The notes below the pieces were generated by a model. The model was given only the letters and a program-made list of their open reading frames with translations, did not search any database and was not told the origin of the DNA. A stretch of 64,000 nt of DNA, taken from assembly GCF_900996245.1 (NCBI RefSeq), contig NZ_CAAJGK010000074.1, positions 372,001 through 436,000 of the forward strand, read 5' to 3'. Positions 52,137 through 63,749 of the stretch are shown here, piece by piece (within the stretch, counting starts at the first letter, position 1; each line of letters opens with the position of its first letter). Made by a program: the position numbers and the translations under genes. This DNA comes from Paraburkholderia sp. BCC1886. Its GTDB lineage: Bacteria; Pseudomonadota; Gammaproteobacteria; Burkholderiales; Burkholderiaceae.

Positions 52137-53339
52137 ATGTCCACTCCCGACGCTGCCACACCCGCTTCCGCCAACCGGTCGCTGCGCGGCCTGCTGTTTC
52201 TGCTTGCCACCATCGCCGGCGTCTCGGTCGCGAACATCTATTACAACCAGCCGCTGCTCGACAATCTGCGTCAGTCGTTTCCCCGTAGCGCGTCGTGGGT
52301 CGGCGCAGTGCCCGCGGTCACGCAACTCGGCTACGCGGCCGGCATGTTGCTGCTCGCACCGCTCGGCGACCGCTTCGACCGGCGCCGGCTGATCCTGCTG
52401 CAGATCGCCGGCATCTGCGTCGCGCTCGTCGTCGCGGCCACTGCTCCTTCGCTCGCCGTGCTGATCGTCGCCAGTCTGGCGATCGGCGTGCTGGCCACGA
52501 TTGCCCAGCAGGCCGTGCCGTTCGGCGCCGAACTCGCGCCGCCGTCCGGGCGCGGTCATGCGGTCGGCGTGGTCATGAGCGGGCTGCTGCTGGGCATCCT
52601 GCTCGCACGAACCGCAGCAGGCGTGATTGCGGAATATCTGGGCTGGCGCGCGGTGTTCGCGATCTCGGTGGTGGTGCTGATCCTGCTGGCCGTGGTCATC
52701 ATCCTGCGACTACCCAGGAGCCAGCCGACCTCGACGCTACCCTACGGCAAGCTGCTGGTTTCGATGTGGCATCTGGTCGTCGAGCATCGCGCGTTGCGTG
52801 AAGCGTCGCTCACCGGCGCTGCGATGTTCGCCGCGTTCAGCATCTTCTGGTCGGTGCTCGCGTTGCTGCTGGCGGGTGCACCCTTTCATCTCGGACCGCA
52901 AGCGGCGGGGCTGTTTGGGATCGTCGGCGCGGCAGGTGCGATGGCCGCGCCGCTCGCCGGCAAATTCGCCGACCGGCGCGGACCGCGCGCCATCATCACG
53001 TTATCCATCGCGCTGGTCGCGATCTCGTTCGTGGTCTTTGGCGTGTCGGCGACCAGTATTGCTGGCCTCGTCATCGGCGTGATCGTGCTCGACATCGGGG
53101 TGCAGGCGGCGCAGATTTCGAATCAGTCGCGCATCTACGCGTTGAAGCCCGATGCACGCAGTCGCGTGAATACGGTGTACATGGTCGCGTATTTCATTGG
53201 CGGAGCAGTTGGCTCGGGAGTCGGCGCGGTGGTCTGGCCGATATTCGGCTGGCTCGGCGTCAGTGTGGCTGGCGTGGCATTCGCCGGACTGGCTGCGTGG
53301 AATCACTTGCGCTTGCCTTCGCGCACGGCAGCGGGCTGA
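52137..53339 (+). CDS. MFS exporter (YnfM/Bcr-like)
   Basis: The 400-aa protein has 12 predicted helices, the LAPLGDRFDRRRLI loop after helix 2 and RTAAGVIAEYLGWRAVFAI in helix 5, a motif of drug:H+ antiporter-like members. NIYYNQPLLDNLR near residue 34 is typical of the subgroup of putative exporters. The substrate is unknown. ATG 52137 was chosen; a start 11 codons upstream is possible. Confidence 0.8.
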   Translation: MSTPDAATPASANRSLRGLLFLLATIAGVSVANIYYNQPLLDNLRQSFPRSASWVGAVPAVTQLGYAAGMLLLAPLGDRFDRRRLILLQIAGICVALVVAATAPSLAVLIVASLAIGVLATIAQQAVPFGAELAPPSGRGHAVGVVMSGLLLGILLARTAAGVIAEYLGWRAVFAISVVVLILLAVVIILRLPRSQPTSTLPYGKLLVSMWHLVVEHRALREASLTGAAMFAAFSIFWSVLALLLAGAPFHLGPQAAGLFGIVGAAGAMAAPLAGKFADRRGPRAIITLSIALVAISFVVFGVSATSIAGLVIGVIVLDIGVQAAQISNQSRIYALKPDARSRVNTVYMVAYFIGGAVGSGVGAVVWPIFGWLGVSVAGVAFAGLAAWNHLRLPSRTAAG

Positions 53340-53361
53340 TCACGAGGAGTGCGGGCGAATG

Positions 53362-53811
53362 TTATTCGTCGCCACGCGCCGACGCATACTCGTGCAGCGC
53401 ATCGAGCACGCGGTCGAACTCGAACGATTTGTCGTAGAAGTGGCGCACGCCATATTGCTCGCAGCGCGCCCGATACGCAGGCAACGCGTGATTGGTCAGC
53501 ACGGCGGCAAACATCGACTCGGTCAGCCCTTCCCGTTGCAGGTAAGCGAGAACCGGTACACCCGAACCTTCCTTCAACTGCAGGTCGACGATGACCGCGT
53601 CGAACGCTTCGTCGTTCAGCAGCGCGATGGCCTGATCGGCGGAGTCGGCGTAGGCGGCGACCTGCAGGAAGCCGGACGCGTCGATGGCCTCGACGAGGCT
53701 GCGACGAATCAGCGGCGAGTCTTCGATCAGCAGCACGCGCAGAGGCGCGTGGCTGGGTCGTACGACACTGGAGTTCGATTCGCTGTTCATCGCCCTGTTT
53801 CGATCGTTCAT
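53362..53811 (-). CDS. Stand-alone response regulator receiver protein
   Basis: The 149-aa protein is a single receiver domain (about residues 24-140) with acidic pocket ED (30-31), phospho-acceptor D76 (VIVDLQ) and Lys in YDKSFEFD. It lacks an output domain, so it works by protein contact or as a phosphate sink. Its ATG overlaps the stop of the upstream LuxR-type regulator (TAATG on the minus strand), showing translational coupling. An internal start at residue 8 is possible. Confidence 0.85.
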   Translation of the reverse strand: MNDRNRAMNSESNSSVVRPSHAPLRVLLIEDSPLIRRSLVEAIDASGFLQVAAYADSADQAIALLNDEAFDAVIVDLQLKEGSGVPVLAYLQREGLTESMFAAVLTNHALPAYRARCEQYGVRHFYDKSFEFDRVLDALHEYASARGDE

Positions 53812-54443
53812 TATTCGATCAAGCCGTTCTTGATCGCGTAATAAGTCAGATCGGCATTGTTAGCCAACCGCATCTTCTCCAACACACGCGCGCGATAGGT
53901 GCTCACGGTCTTCACGGAGAGATGCAACTCGTCTGCGATCTCGGTCGGAAGACGCCCGGCCGCGAGCTTGCAGAAGATCTGGAATTCGCGCTCGGATAGC
54001 AATTCGTGCGGCCGGCCCGCCGACGGTTTGTCGAGATTGTCGGCCAGTGTATCGGCGACCGCTTCCGACAGATACCGATGCCCACGCGCCACCGAACGGA
54101 TCGCCCGCACGATTTCGTCGGGCTCGCAATCCTTGTTCAGATAACCGTTCGCGCCTGCGCGCAGCAGGTTGATTGCATACTGGCTCTCCGGATAACCCGA
54201 CAGAATAAGCACGCCCTGCTCCGGGCGCACCTGCTTGATGACGCGCAACGTGTCGATACCGTTCTTGTCCGGCATGGCGATGTCGAGCAGCACCACGTCG
54301 AACGCCTGCTCGCGCACTAACGCGATGGCTTCGTCGCCGGTTGCAGCCTCGGCGGCGACGCACATGTCCGGCTCATCGGCGACGAACTGCCTGAAGCCGC
54401 CCCGGACGATGGCATGGTCGTCAGCTATCAACACTCGAATCAT
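53811..54443 (-). CDS. NarL/FixJ-family response regulator
   Basis: The 210-aa protein has a receiver domain (D54, LLDIAMP; Lys in YLNKD) and a C-terminal LuxR helix-turn-helix (LSEREFQIFCKLAAGRLPTEIADELHLSVKTVSTYRARVL). The kinase with a HisKA_3 domain at 55955 is a plausible partner. Start chosen at MIRVLIADDH, the normal family N-terminus; the frame is open further upstream over repeat DNA. Confidence 0.9.
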   Translation of the reverse strand: MIRVLIADDHAIVRGGFRQFVADEPDMCVAAEAATGDEAIALVREQAFDVVLLDIAMPDKNGIDTLRVIKQVRPEQGVLILSGYPESQYAINLLRAGANGYLNKDCEPDEIVRAIRSVARGHRYLSEAVADTLADNLDKPSAGRPHELLSEREFQIFCKLAAGRLPTEIADELHLSVKTVSTYRARVLEKMRLANNADLTYYAIKNGLIE

Positions 54444-54511
54444 CGGTCTGGTGTCCGTGCAAGGAATCGCTCCAAAGCAGCTATTGTAATGACCCGCGGG
54501 TCTGGCCCGGC

Positions 54512-54576
54512 CAGTACGGCGAACCGATACGGCAAGCCGATACGGCGAGCCGATACGGCGAGCCGATACGGCGAGC
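54512..54576 (-). repeat. Five 13-bp tandem units upstream of the NarL-type regulator
   Basis: Units of CGATACGGCGAGC type follow each other without gaps at 54512, 54525, 54538, 54551 and 54564. The last four are nearly identical. They lie 69 bases before the regulator start, in its promoter or leader. Confidence 0.85.
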
Positions 54577-54654
54577 CAACACAGCGGCGGCGAGACGCGT
54601 CGCAGCGGGTCACCCCGCGCGCCGTCCCATCCGCCCAATGACTGCCTGACTCGC

Positions 54655-55221
54655 TTACTCGCGACCTTCCAGCAAATCCGCCATATCGTCGGCGTGCTCT
54701 TCTTCGACCGCCAGAATTTCTTCGAACAGGCGACGCGTCGTCACGTCCTTCTCGCCGAGGTAGTGAATGATCTCGCGATACGTATCGATAGCGATGCGCT
54801 CGGCGATCAAGTTTTCCTTGATCATGTCCGTCAGGCTGTCGCCTTCCTTGTATTCGGAATGCGAGCGCGACTTCAGGCCGTCCGGTGCGAAATCGGGCTC
54901 ACCGCCCAACTGCACGATACGCTCGGCGATGCGATCGGCGTGTTCCTGCTCTTCCGTCGCGTGCTCGGCGAATTCGGCTGCCACGGCTTCGGAGTTGATG
55001 CCCTTGGCCATGAAGTGATGGCGCTTGTAACGCAATGTGCAGACGATTTCCGTCGCCAGCGCGTCGTTGAGCAGCTTGAGCACGGTGTCGCGATCGGCGC
55101 CGTAGCTTTGTGTCACGGGACCATCGGACATATGCTTGCGCGCATCGGCGCGAATCCTGTCGATGTCCATCACGAACGGATCGCTGGACTTCGTACCTTG
55201 AGCATCAGTTGCATTTGCCAT
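54655..55221 (-). CDS. Ferritin-like di-iron protein (bacterioferritin/Dps-type)
   Basis: The 188-aa helical protein has the di-iron ligands spread over four helices: the Glu in LATEIVCTLRYKRHHF, EHATEEQEHADRIAERI, ENLIAERIAIDTYREIIHYL and EEILAVEEEHADDMADLL, with two ExxH pairs. It should store or oxidise iron and limit oxidative damage. It lies among stress-linked genes (two DUF1328 peptides, two response regulators). Confidence 0.85.
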   Translation of the reverse strand: MANATDAQGTKSSDPFVMDIDRIRADARKHMSDGPVTQSYGADRDTVLKLLNDALATEIVCTLRYKRHHFMAKGINSEAVAAEFAEHATEEQEHADRIAERIVQLGGEPDFAPDGLKSRSHSEYKEGDSLTDMIKENLIAERIAIDTYREIIHYLGEKDVTTRRLFEEILAVEEEHADDMADLLEGRE

Positions 55222-55307
55222 TGAATTTCTCCTTTATCCGGTAGATGGGAACTGCACGTCACGCACGAATCGCGCCTGACGTGCCGGTCGAGGGCATCGC
55301 CTCGGGT

Positions 55308-55469
55308 CTAGGTACGGAATACGCCGAGCAGCAGCGTCACTACGAACACGACCAGGAAAATGTAGAACAGGATCTTGGCAATTTCGGCCGCGCCTGCGGC
55401 GATACCGGTAAAACCGAACACCGCAGCGATGATTGCGATCACGAAAAAGACGACGGCATAGTGAAGCAT
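55308..55469 (-). CDS. DUF1328 (YtjA-type) membrane peptide, 53 aa
   Basis: The peptide reads [19 protein letters not shown] and continues [19 protein letters not shown], the YtjA/DUF1328 signature, with two hydrophobic helices and the end GVFRT. GGAGAGTCGCC precedes the ATG. The function is unknown; often stress-associated. Confidence 0.88.
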   Translation of the reverse strand: MLHYAVVFFVIAIIAAVFGFTGIAAGAAEIAKILFYIFLVVFVVTLLLGVFRT

Positions 55470-55562
55470 GGCGACTCTCCTTCTCTTGTGCTGGGTTGAG
55501 TTCCGCGTAAAGCGAAGCGTGACGAAAACCAGGTCGAGGCGCCGGGCTCGCGGCCCGGCGCG

Positions 55563-55739
55563 CTAATCGATGATCTTTTTCGTCACCACGAAGCCGAGGA
55601 TGAGAAACACCACGCACAGGATCACGAACACGACGAACAGGAACTTGGCAATGGCAGCCGCGCCTGCGGCTACGCCGGTAAAGCCGAGAAGGCCGGCAAT
55701 CACGGCCACGACGGCGAAGAACAACGCCCATTTCAGCAT
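55563..55739 (-). CDS. Second DUF1328 membrane peptide, 58 aa
   Basis: [19 protein letters not shown] and [19 protein letters not shown] are closely similar to the neighbour at 55308, so the pair is a tandem duplication. It has a longer C-terminus ending [18 protein letters not shown] lies upstream of the ATG. The gap between the two copies is 93 bases. Confidence 0.88.
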   Translation of the reverse strand: MLKWALFFAVVAVIAGLLGFTGVAAGAAAIAKFLFVVFVILCVVFLILGFVVTKKIID

Positions 55740-55954
55740 GATGGCTACCTCCAGAACGAATAGTTGAACGATCGGGTCCATCCTATCGAGCCGTCACGCC
55801 GGGCGCATTCCGACACTCGCCGTTTTTCGTGTGAGAATCCGCTTACACGAGCTGACGGCCGCTTTACGTCATCCGTCGATCGTGCGCTCCGATGGTTCGC
55901 CTTCATACCTGATGCACGCATCGTCTACACTCACGGACCACCTCAGGAGCGAAC

Positions 55955-57454
55955 GTGCCCAGCCTGTCCACCCCGCAACCCAACCCGCCCGATCGGCCGA
56001 ACCCGTCGAGCGCGCCGCGCTCCGGCGCCGCTACGCGACTGGCAGACTGGATGCGCAATCGCAGCTGGGCGATCGCGATGACAGTGGCGATCGTCATCAC
56101 CGTGGGCGGCCTCGTGATTCTCGAAACGGCGCGCGAACGCATTGCCGCCGAGTACGAAACCGCGCTCGAAGCGCGCGACGTGACTGTCCAGTTGAGCACG
56201 CTTGCCAGTCAGCTAGCACGGCTGAGCGAGCATCAAAGCGAATTCCTGCTCACGAAACAGGACGCCGCGGCGCACGAGTTCTGCGCGAGCGCAGCACGAA
56301 TACGCGAGAACGAGCAGCCGTTGCGCCGCTTCTATCGCAGCAATAAGGCGGACAGCGCAGAGCTCGCGAGCTTCACCCAGATTCTTTCGCTGATCGACGC
56401 GCGCATTGGCGCCGGAGCAAACGCATTGCAGCGCGCCGCGCCTCATCCGCTCGATCTGTCGGCGTGCGGGCCCATCAGTCAGGCCGACCCGGCCGGCGCG
56501 ACCCTGGTGGACAGCACGCTCCTGCTGCTGCGCGACAACGAAGACCGTCGCGCGCAGCATGCGCTCGCCGCGAGCCGGGCCGATCAACGTATCTCCACGC
56601 TGTGCGCGGCCGGTCTATCGGCGCTGAACATCGTGCTGTTCATTCTGCTGTTCCGTAACCTCGGCATTCAGCTCGATCGCCAGGCACGCGTGCAGCGTCA
56701 ACTGATCACGCAGCAGGAAGGTCTCGACCAGCTGGTCGCCGAACGCACCCGGCAACTCGAGGCGCTCGGCTGGCACTTGCAGGCGGTCAGCGAGAACGAG
56801 AAGACCCAGCTCGCACGCGAACTGCACGACGAACTGGGCGCGATCCTCACCGCGAGCAAGATGGATGTCGCGTGGGCCAACCGCAAACTGAAGGACAGCG
56901 AGCCGGACATCTCCGAGAAGCTCAGGCGCGCGCTGGCTAATCTCGACCAGGGCATTGCGTTGAAGCGCCGCATCATCGAAGACATGCGGCCGACGGTGCT
57001 CGCCAACTTCGGGCTGGTCACCGCGCTGCGCACACTCGCGGACGAAGCGGCTCAGCGCAACGGCTGGACGCTCGAACTGCATCTGCCCGCAGACGACATC
57101 AAGCTCGACGAGCAGACCGAGATCGCGCTGTTCCGCGTCGCGCAGGAGTCGCTCACGAACGCGGCCAAATACGCGCGCGCGTCGAAGGTGTCGATCGCGT
57201 TGCAGGTCGGCGACGGCGAGGTGGCCTTGCATATCGCGGACAACGGCGTGGGCATCATGCCGGCCGATCTGAAGCGGACTCACACGCACGGCCTGCTCGG
57301 CATGCGCCAGCGGGTCGCGGCGCATGGCGGCCGCTTCGATATCCGGCGCGGCACGCCGAGCGGCACCGACATCGACGTGAGCATGCCGAGTGTCAGCACC
57401 GCGACACCGTCGATCGATCTGCCGCCCGCGGTGCCGTCGAAGAGCACCGTGTGA
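55955..57454 (+). CDS. HisKA_3-family sensor histidine kinase
   Basis: The 499-aa protein has two membrane helices (about residues 38-56 and 216-237) around a periplasmic helical sensor region. A coiled coil (about 240-285) and a HisKA_3 domain follow, with His291 in ARELHDELGAILTASK and a HATPase with ADNGVGI and HGLLGMRQR motifs. The GTG start has AGGAG five bases upstream. The family pairs with NarL-type regulators such as the one at 53811. The signal is unknown. Confidence 0.9.
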   Translation: MPSLSTPQPNPPDRPNPSSAPRSGAATRLADWMRNRSWAIAMTVAIVITVGGLVILETARERIAAEYETALEARDVTVQLSTLASQLARLSEHQSEFLLTKQDAAAHEFCASAARIRENEQPLRRFYRSNKADSAELASFTQILSLIDARIGAGANALQRAAPHPLDLSACGPISQADPAGATLVDSTLLLLRDNEDRRAQHALAASRADQRISTLCAAGLSALNIVLFILLFRNLGIQLDRQARVQRQLITQQEGLDQLVAERTRQLEALGWHLQAVSENEKTQLARELHDELGAILTASKMDVAWANRKLKDSEPDISEKLRRALANLDQGIALKRRIIEDMRPTVLANFGLVTALRTLADEAAQRNGWTLELHLPADDIKLDEQTEIALFRVAQESLTNAAKYARASKVSIALQVGDGEVALHIADNGVGIMPADLKRTHTHGLLGMRQRVAAHGGRFDIRRGTPSGTDIDVSMPSVSTATPSIDLPPAVPSKSTV

Positions 57455-57689
57455 ACCGGCACCAGACAGGCCTCGCCCGCATCGTGTAGGACGACGCCGA
57501 CGCAAAGTCCGGTGGGCGCCTACAGGAGAATCGCGACGCAACTGACAGCGCACCCTTTGCCGATTTTTTAACATGCAGTCAGACCGGATCGACTGGCGTA
57601 AGCCCCGGTCGGACGACAGCTAGCGCAGCTAGCACGTGCCGCTCGATAGCAGCACGTCAACCGATGCATTCTCGACAAGGAGAACTTTC

Positions 57690-57824
57690 ATGAATCGACT
57701 GATCGCTTTGCTTCTCATTGCAGGGACAGCTGCGCTTGCCGGTTGCAACACGGTTGCAGGCGCGGGTCAGGACATCTCTTCGGGTGGTCACGCCATCTCG
57801 AATACGGCCGAGCAGGCCAAGTAA
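57690..57824 (+). CDS. Entericidin A/B family lipoprotein
   Basis: The 44-aa precursor has a lipobox LAGC (Cys19), then NTVAGAGQDISSGGHAIS, the entericidin signature. Such small lipoproteins take part in stress-induced lysis. AAGGAG precedes the ATG. A terminator follows about 80 bases on. Confidence 0.9.
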   Translation: MNRLIALLLIAGTAALAGCNTVAGAGQDISSGGHAISNTAEQAK

Positions 57825-57903
57825 GCCGGACTTACGCTTTAAACAAGACGCGCCACCCGCCAGCGCTTTTCTGGCCGGGTGCAGCGCAAGCCGTCAAGGC
57901 ATC

Positions 57904-57937
57904 GCCCATCGCGTGAAAACGCGGTGGGCTTTTTTTA
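57904..57937 (+). terminator. Rho-independent terminator after the entericidin gene
   Basis: GCCCATCGCG, loop TGAAAA, CGCGGTGGGC, then seven or more T. Confidence 0.9.
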
Positions 57938-58065
57938 TGGCGACTGCGCAGCGCCAAAACAAAACGGCGGCCCACTTGCGTGGACCGCCGCTGTGTCCTC
58001 CCCCGGACCTGTCCGCTTCTGTTCTGTTTGGTCGATGCAATACGAAGCGGGATCGATGCGCCTGC

Positions 58066-58860
58066 TTAAGCGCCCGTCAACGAGTTCGTCAACTCGACGC
58101 TAGGCGTGCTCGTGTTGCCGTTCTGCGCGATCAGCAGATGGATCTGGCCCGGCAGCAACTGGCTCAGCGCACCGGCGATAGGCACCGACGTGATCAGCCA
58201 GTCGGCATTGTTCGACAGCGAGAATGCCTGCGACTGGAAGATCGGCGTCTTGCTGCCGGCCACCGTCGCGATCAACACGTACTGGCCGCCCGACACGTAG
58301 ATCGAATCCTGTCCGCTGGCCGGCACCGCGCTCTTGAATGCGACAGCCGACATCGTCGGCGAGACGGCGCTGATGCTCGTGTTGGACGCCTGCACCAGAT
58401 ACAGGTCGAGGTTCGTCGCGTTAGCCGACGCATTGAAGCCACGCACGCGTGCGCTGTTGGACAGCAGACCCTTGTCGAACGGATCGTCGATCAGACCGAT
58501 GTCCGTGCCGGTCACGCCCGGCAACGCCAGCACGGTGTACTCGTGGCCCTTCGACACGTCCGGGAAATTGCCGCTGGAGAGCGCCGTGGTCGTGCCGGTC
58601 GCGGCGTAGCCCACGTTGATCGAGCCGGTATTGATATTGGTGAAGTTCGTGACGCCCTTATAGCTGATGTTCGTCTGACCCGACGGCGCACTGCCGTTCA
58701 CGAGGAAGTCCACGGCCGGCCCGCTCGGAATGGCGTGGATGAAATGGATCTCGGGGTTGGTCAGGCCGAGCTCCTTGCCTACGTCGTCGGAGCCGCCTCC
58801 GCATGCGCTCAGTACGGATGCGACGGCAACGACGGCCGCCATGGTTCGGATCATTTTCAT
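58066..58860 (-). CDS. DUF4397-domain lipoprotein
   Basis: The 264-aa protein has a lipobox LSAC near residue 17 and a repeated Ig-like DUF4397 arrangement (FIHAIPSGPAVDFLVNGS, GFNASANATNLDLYLV). ATG 58860 has AGGTGA upstream; a GTG three codons earlier is less likely. The function is unknown; probably cell-surface or periplasmic and lipid-anchored. Confidence 0.78.
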   Translation of the reverse strand: MKMIRTMAAVVAVASVLSACGGGSDDVGKELGLTNPEIHFIHAIPSGPAVDFLVNGSAPSGQTNISYKGVTNFTNINTGSINVGYAATGTTTALSSGNFPDVSKGHEYTVLALPGVTGTDIGLIDDPFDKGLLSNSARVRGFNASANATNLDLYLVQASNTSISAVSPTMSAVAFKSAVPASGQDSIYVSGGQYVLIATVAGSKTPIFQSQAFSLSNNADWLITSVPIAGALSQLLPGQIHLLIAQNGNTSTPSVELTNSLTGA

Positions 58861-61295
<2,435 letters not shown>

Positions 61296-61308
61296 ATTAC
61301 CGCCTGCT

Positions 61309-62253
61309 TCACGCGCGTCCCTTCTTGCGATAGTCGAGCCAGAACGACAAGCCCACGCTCGCCAGAATCACGACGGTGGCGATCACCGTCGAATGCGTGA
61401 CGGGCTCGCCCAGCAGCAACGCGCCGAGCGCCACCGCCACCACCGGATTCACGTACATGCAACTGCTGGCGATGATCGGGCTCGTGTGGCGGATCAGAAA
61501 ACCGTACGCGACATACGCGGACATGGTGCCGATCAGCATCAGGTAGACGAACGCCAGCATCGGCAGAAAATGAATCTCGAGCATGCGCTCGCCCGACACC
61601 CACGCAACCATCGTCGACATCGCGCCGCCCAGGCCGATCTGCAACGACGTCGACAGAAACAGATCCGACGGCAGCTTCAGACGTCCGGCCAGATGCGCGC
61701 CGCCGGCCCAGAACAACGCGCCGCAGAGAATCGCGAGGCTGCCGCCGGCGGAGCCTGGCGCGTTGTCGCCGTGACTGAGAATCGCGATGCCGACCAGCCC
61801 GAGCCCGACCGCGAACCATTCGCTGCGGCCGATCTTGCGACCCGCCACCGCAGCGATCACCGTGGCGAACAGCGGCACGGTCGCGACCATCACCGCGGCC
61901 GTGCCGGTGCCGACGGTACGCATGCCATACGCCAGCATCCCGCTCGACAAACCGACCAGCATCGTGCCGACCAGACCGGCGTTGCGAATTTCGATCGCGC
62001 CCGGCCAGACCGGTTTGCGGCGTGCCGCGAAAATGAACAGCCCGATGCCGGCAAACAGGTTGCGCAGACCCGACATCAGAAGTGGCGGGAACGAACCCAG
62101 CGCGACATGCACGGCCAGATAAGTCGAGCCCCACACGAGATAGACGACGGCGAGCGCGAGCGCGATCTGGCCGTTGCGGGACTGCGGCAAACGCAGCGAA
62201 AGAAGGGGAAAGCGTGGGAAGCGTGGAGAGCGGCCAGGCAGTTGCGGCGACAT
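61309..62253 (-). CDS. EamA-family (DMT) exporter, YedA-like
   Basis: The 314-aa protein has ten predicted helices in two EamA repeats; WGSTYLAVHVALGSFPPLLMSGLRNLFAG is the typical start of the first. Family members export amino acids or drugs. The N-terminal 26 residues before helix 1 are Arg/Pro-rich; the start may be later. Confidence 0.82.
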   Translation of the reverse strand: MSPQLPGRSPRFPRFPLLSLRLPQSRNGQIALALAVVYLVWGSTYLAVHVALGSFPPLLMSGLRNLFAGIGLFIFAARRKPVWPGAIEIRNAGLVGTMLVGLSSGMLAYGMRTVGTGTAAVMVATVPLFATVIAAVAGRKIGRSEWFAVGLGLVGIAILSHGDNAPGSAGGSLAILCGALFWAGGAHLAGRLKLPSDLFLSTSLQIGLGGAMSTMVAWVSGERMLEIHFLPMLAFVYLMLIGTMSAYVAYGFLIRHTSPIIASSCMYVNPVVAVALGALLLGEPVTHSTVIATVVILASVGLSFWLDYRKKGRA

Positions 62254-62925
62254 GCGTTCAGTCCGCCCGTGCCGGTGGAACGTGTGATCGGGTTACCAGT
62301 CGGGAGGCGGGACAGGCGGCCCGAACTGCAACATCGCCTCCGCTGGGAGCCCGAAGTCGGGACGGCGGACACCGCATCGGCGATGCGGTCGGTTGGGCGA
62401 GGCTGGCGGACATGGTGGCGGAACGGTAAGGGAGCAGCAGATCTGCGTCGGACGTCGGCGCGCCCCGAATTATGCAGTAAGCGTCCACTGCATCGCGCCG
62501 GAGAATCGTAACTTTATGGCGTACTTGCAACAAAGCGAAAGGCGCCTGATCTACCGCGCATCGGCGCATCGAGACTGGACGGCAAAGTGCCCCGGCGGGT
62601 GTGGCGCGGCACCGTGCTAACATTCCCCTTTCTTCGTCGCCACGGCGGCGCCAGACTTTTCCTCCCCGACTTCGCCTCCATTGCCCATGCGTTTTCCCGC
62701 TTTCCGTGCCCCTACCCGTTTGCGCCCGCGCCGCGCACCGGGTTGCGCACGCGCGGAAAACGCACTGCGCCGCCTTCACGAGCCACGCCGAACGCTCCCG
62801 CTCCACGCCGCCCGGCGCCCGATCTAACGCTGCTCCACCCATGTCCGGAGCCGCGTCGTCGGGTTCCGGGCCGATCTCATCCGCACGCTATCCCCTCATC
62901 TGCAGATCGAACTGGAGTACCCATC
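62254..62925. other. 672-base gap, no gene seen
   Basis: Open frames here give Arg/Pro-rich products without a ribosome site or family. It contains the rnk promoter region and the upstream region of the EamA gene. Confidence 0.4.
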
Positions 62926-63336
62926 GTGAAAAAGACGAAAACCTGTTTCCTCACCGAACTCGACGTTGCCCGCCTCGAAAAACATGCGGGCGCGCCGGGC
63001 GCCGACGCAAAACTGCAGGACATGCTCGACGACGTGCTGGAACGTGCCGTGATCGTCGACTCGCACGACATTCCCGCCAACGTCGTCACGATGAATTCGC
63101 AAGCCACGCTGATCGACGAAGCCACCGACGAGCACATGACCTGGACGCTCGTGTATCCGCCCGACGCCGACTTCGCGCAAGGACGCCTGAATGTGTTCTC
63201 GCCGCTCGGACTCGCGTTGCTGGGCGCCAAACGCGGCGAGAAGATCCGCTTCACGCCGCCGAGCGGCACGGAGAAAGTGCTGAAGCTCGACAAGATTCTG
63301 TTCCAGCCCGAAGCCGCGGACGATTTCACGCTGTAA
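62926..63336 (+). CDS. rnk: Nucleoside diphosphate kinase regulator Rnk
   Basis: From a GTG with GGAG eight bases upstream the product is 136 aa: an N-terminal helical part (TELDVARLEKHA) and a C-terminal GreA/GreB-type FKBP-like domain (MNSQATLIDEATDEHMTWTLVYP, SPLGLALLGAKRGEKIRF). Rnk binds RNA polymerase or NDK in relatives. Confidence 0.85.
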   Translation: MKKTKTCFLTELDVARLEKHAGAPGADAKLQDMLDDVLERAVIVDSHDIPANVVTMNSQATLIDEATDEHMTWTLVYPPDADFAQGRLNVFSPLGLALLGAKRGEKIRFTPPSGTEKVLKLDKILFQPEAADDFTL

Positions 63337-63504
63337 GTTTCGCGCGACCTGCCGCGGCTTTTGCTGTGCCTTTTGCCGTGAATTTCCAGCGACTTGTCCG
63401 GTGAAATGCGCCCCATCGCACGAGCGTTCATTGCCTTCCACACCGCGGCGCGTTTTCGACGACGGGTTGCCAAGCGTCGGCCGCCCGGTGTATCGTGTGC
63501 GCTG

Positions 63505-63610
63505 CTAACGCGGGGGTCCTGCGTAGCATGGCAGTCGTCTAGCCGTGTTGCGTGGGTGAGAAATACCCTTTGAACCTGATCTGGATAATGCCAGCGCAGG
63601 GAAGCGTACG
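63505..63610 (+). promoter_or_regulatory. TPP riboswitch (THI element)
   Basis: The conserved blocks of the thiamine pyrophosphate aptamer are all present: GGGGTCCTGCG, GGGTGAGAAATACCC, TTTGAACCTGATCTGGATAATGCCAGCGCAGGGAAGCG (with inner parts at 63554-63607). It lies 140 bases before thiC. A hairpin near the thiC ribosome site (63703-63735) could be the expression platform. Confidence 0.95.
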
Positions 63611-63749
63611 GAACTCGCTCCAGTTGTATGGCTTCATCCTCTCGCGATTTCCGACATCTTCCGTCTCGTCTCCTGCCTAGCTCCCCACATTGCATTTGCA
63701 TGGGACCCGGGCATCGCCTCGTGCATCCGGGTCGATAAAGGAGATCACC

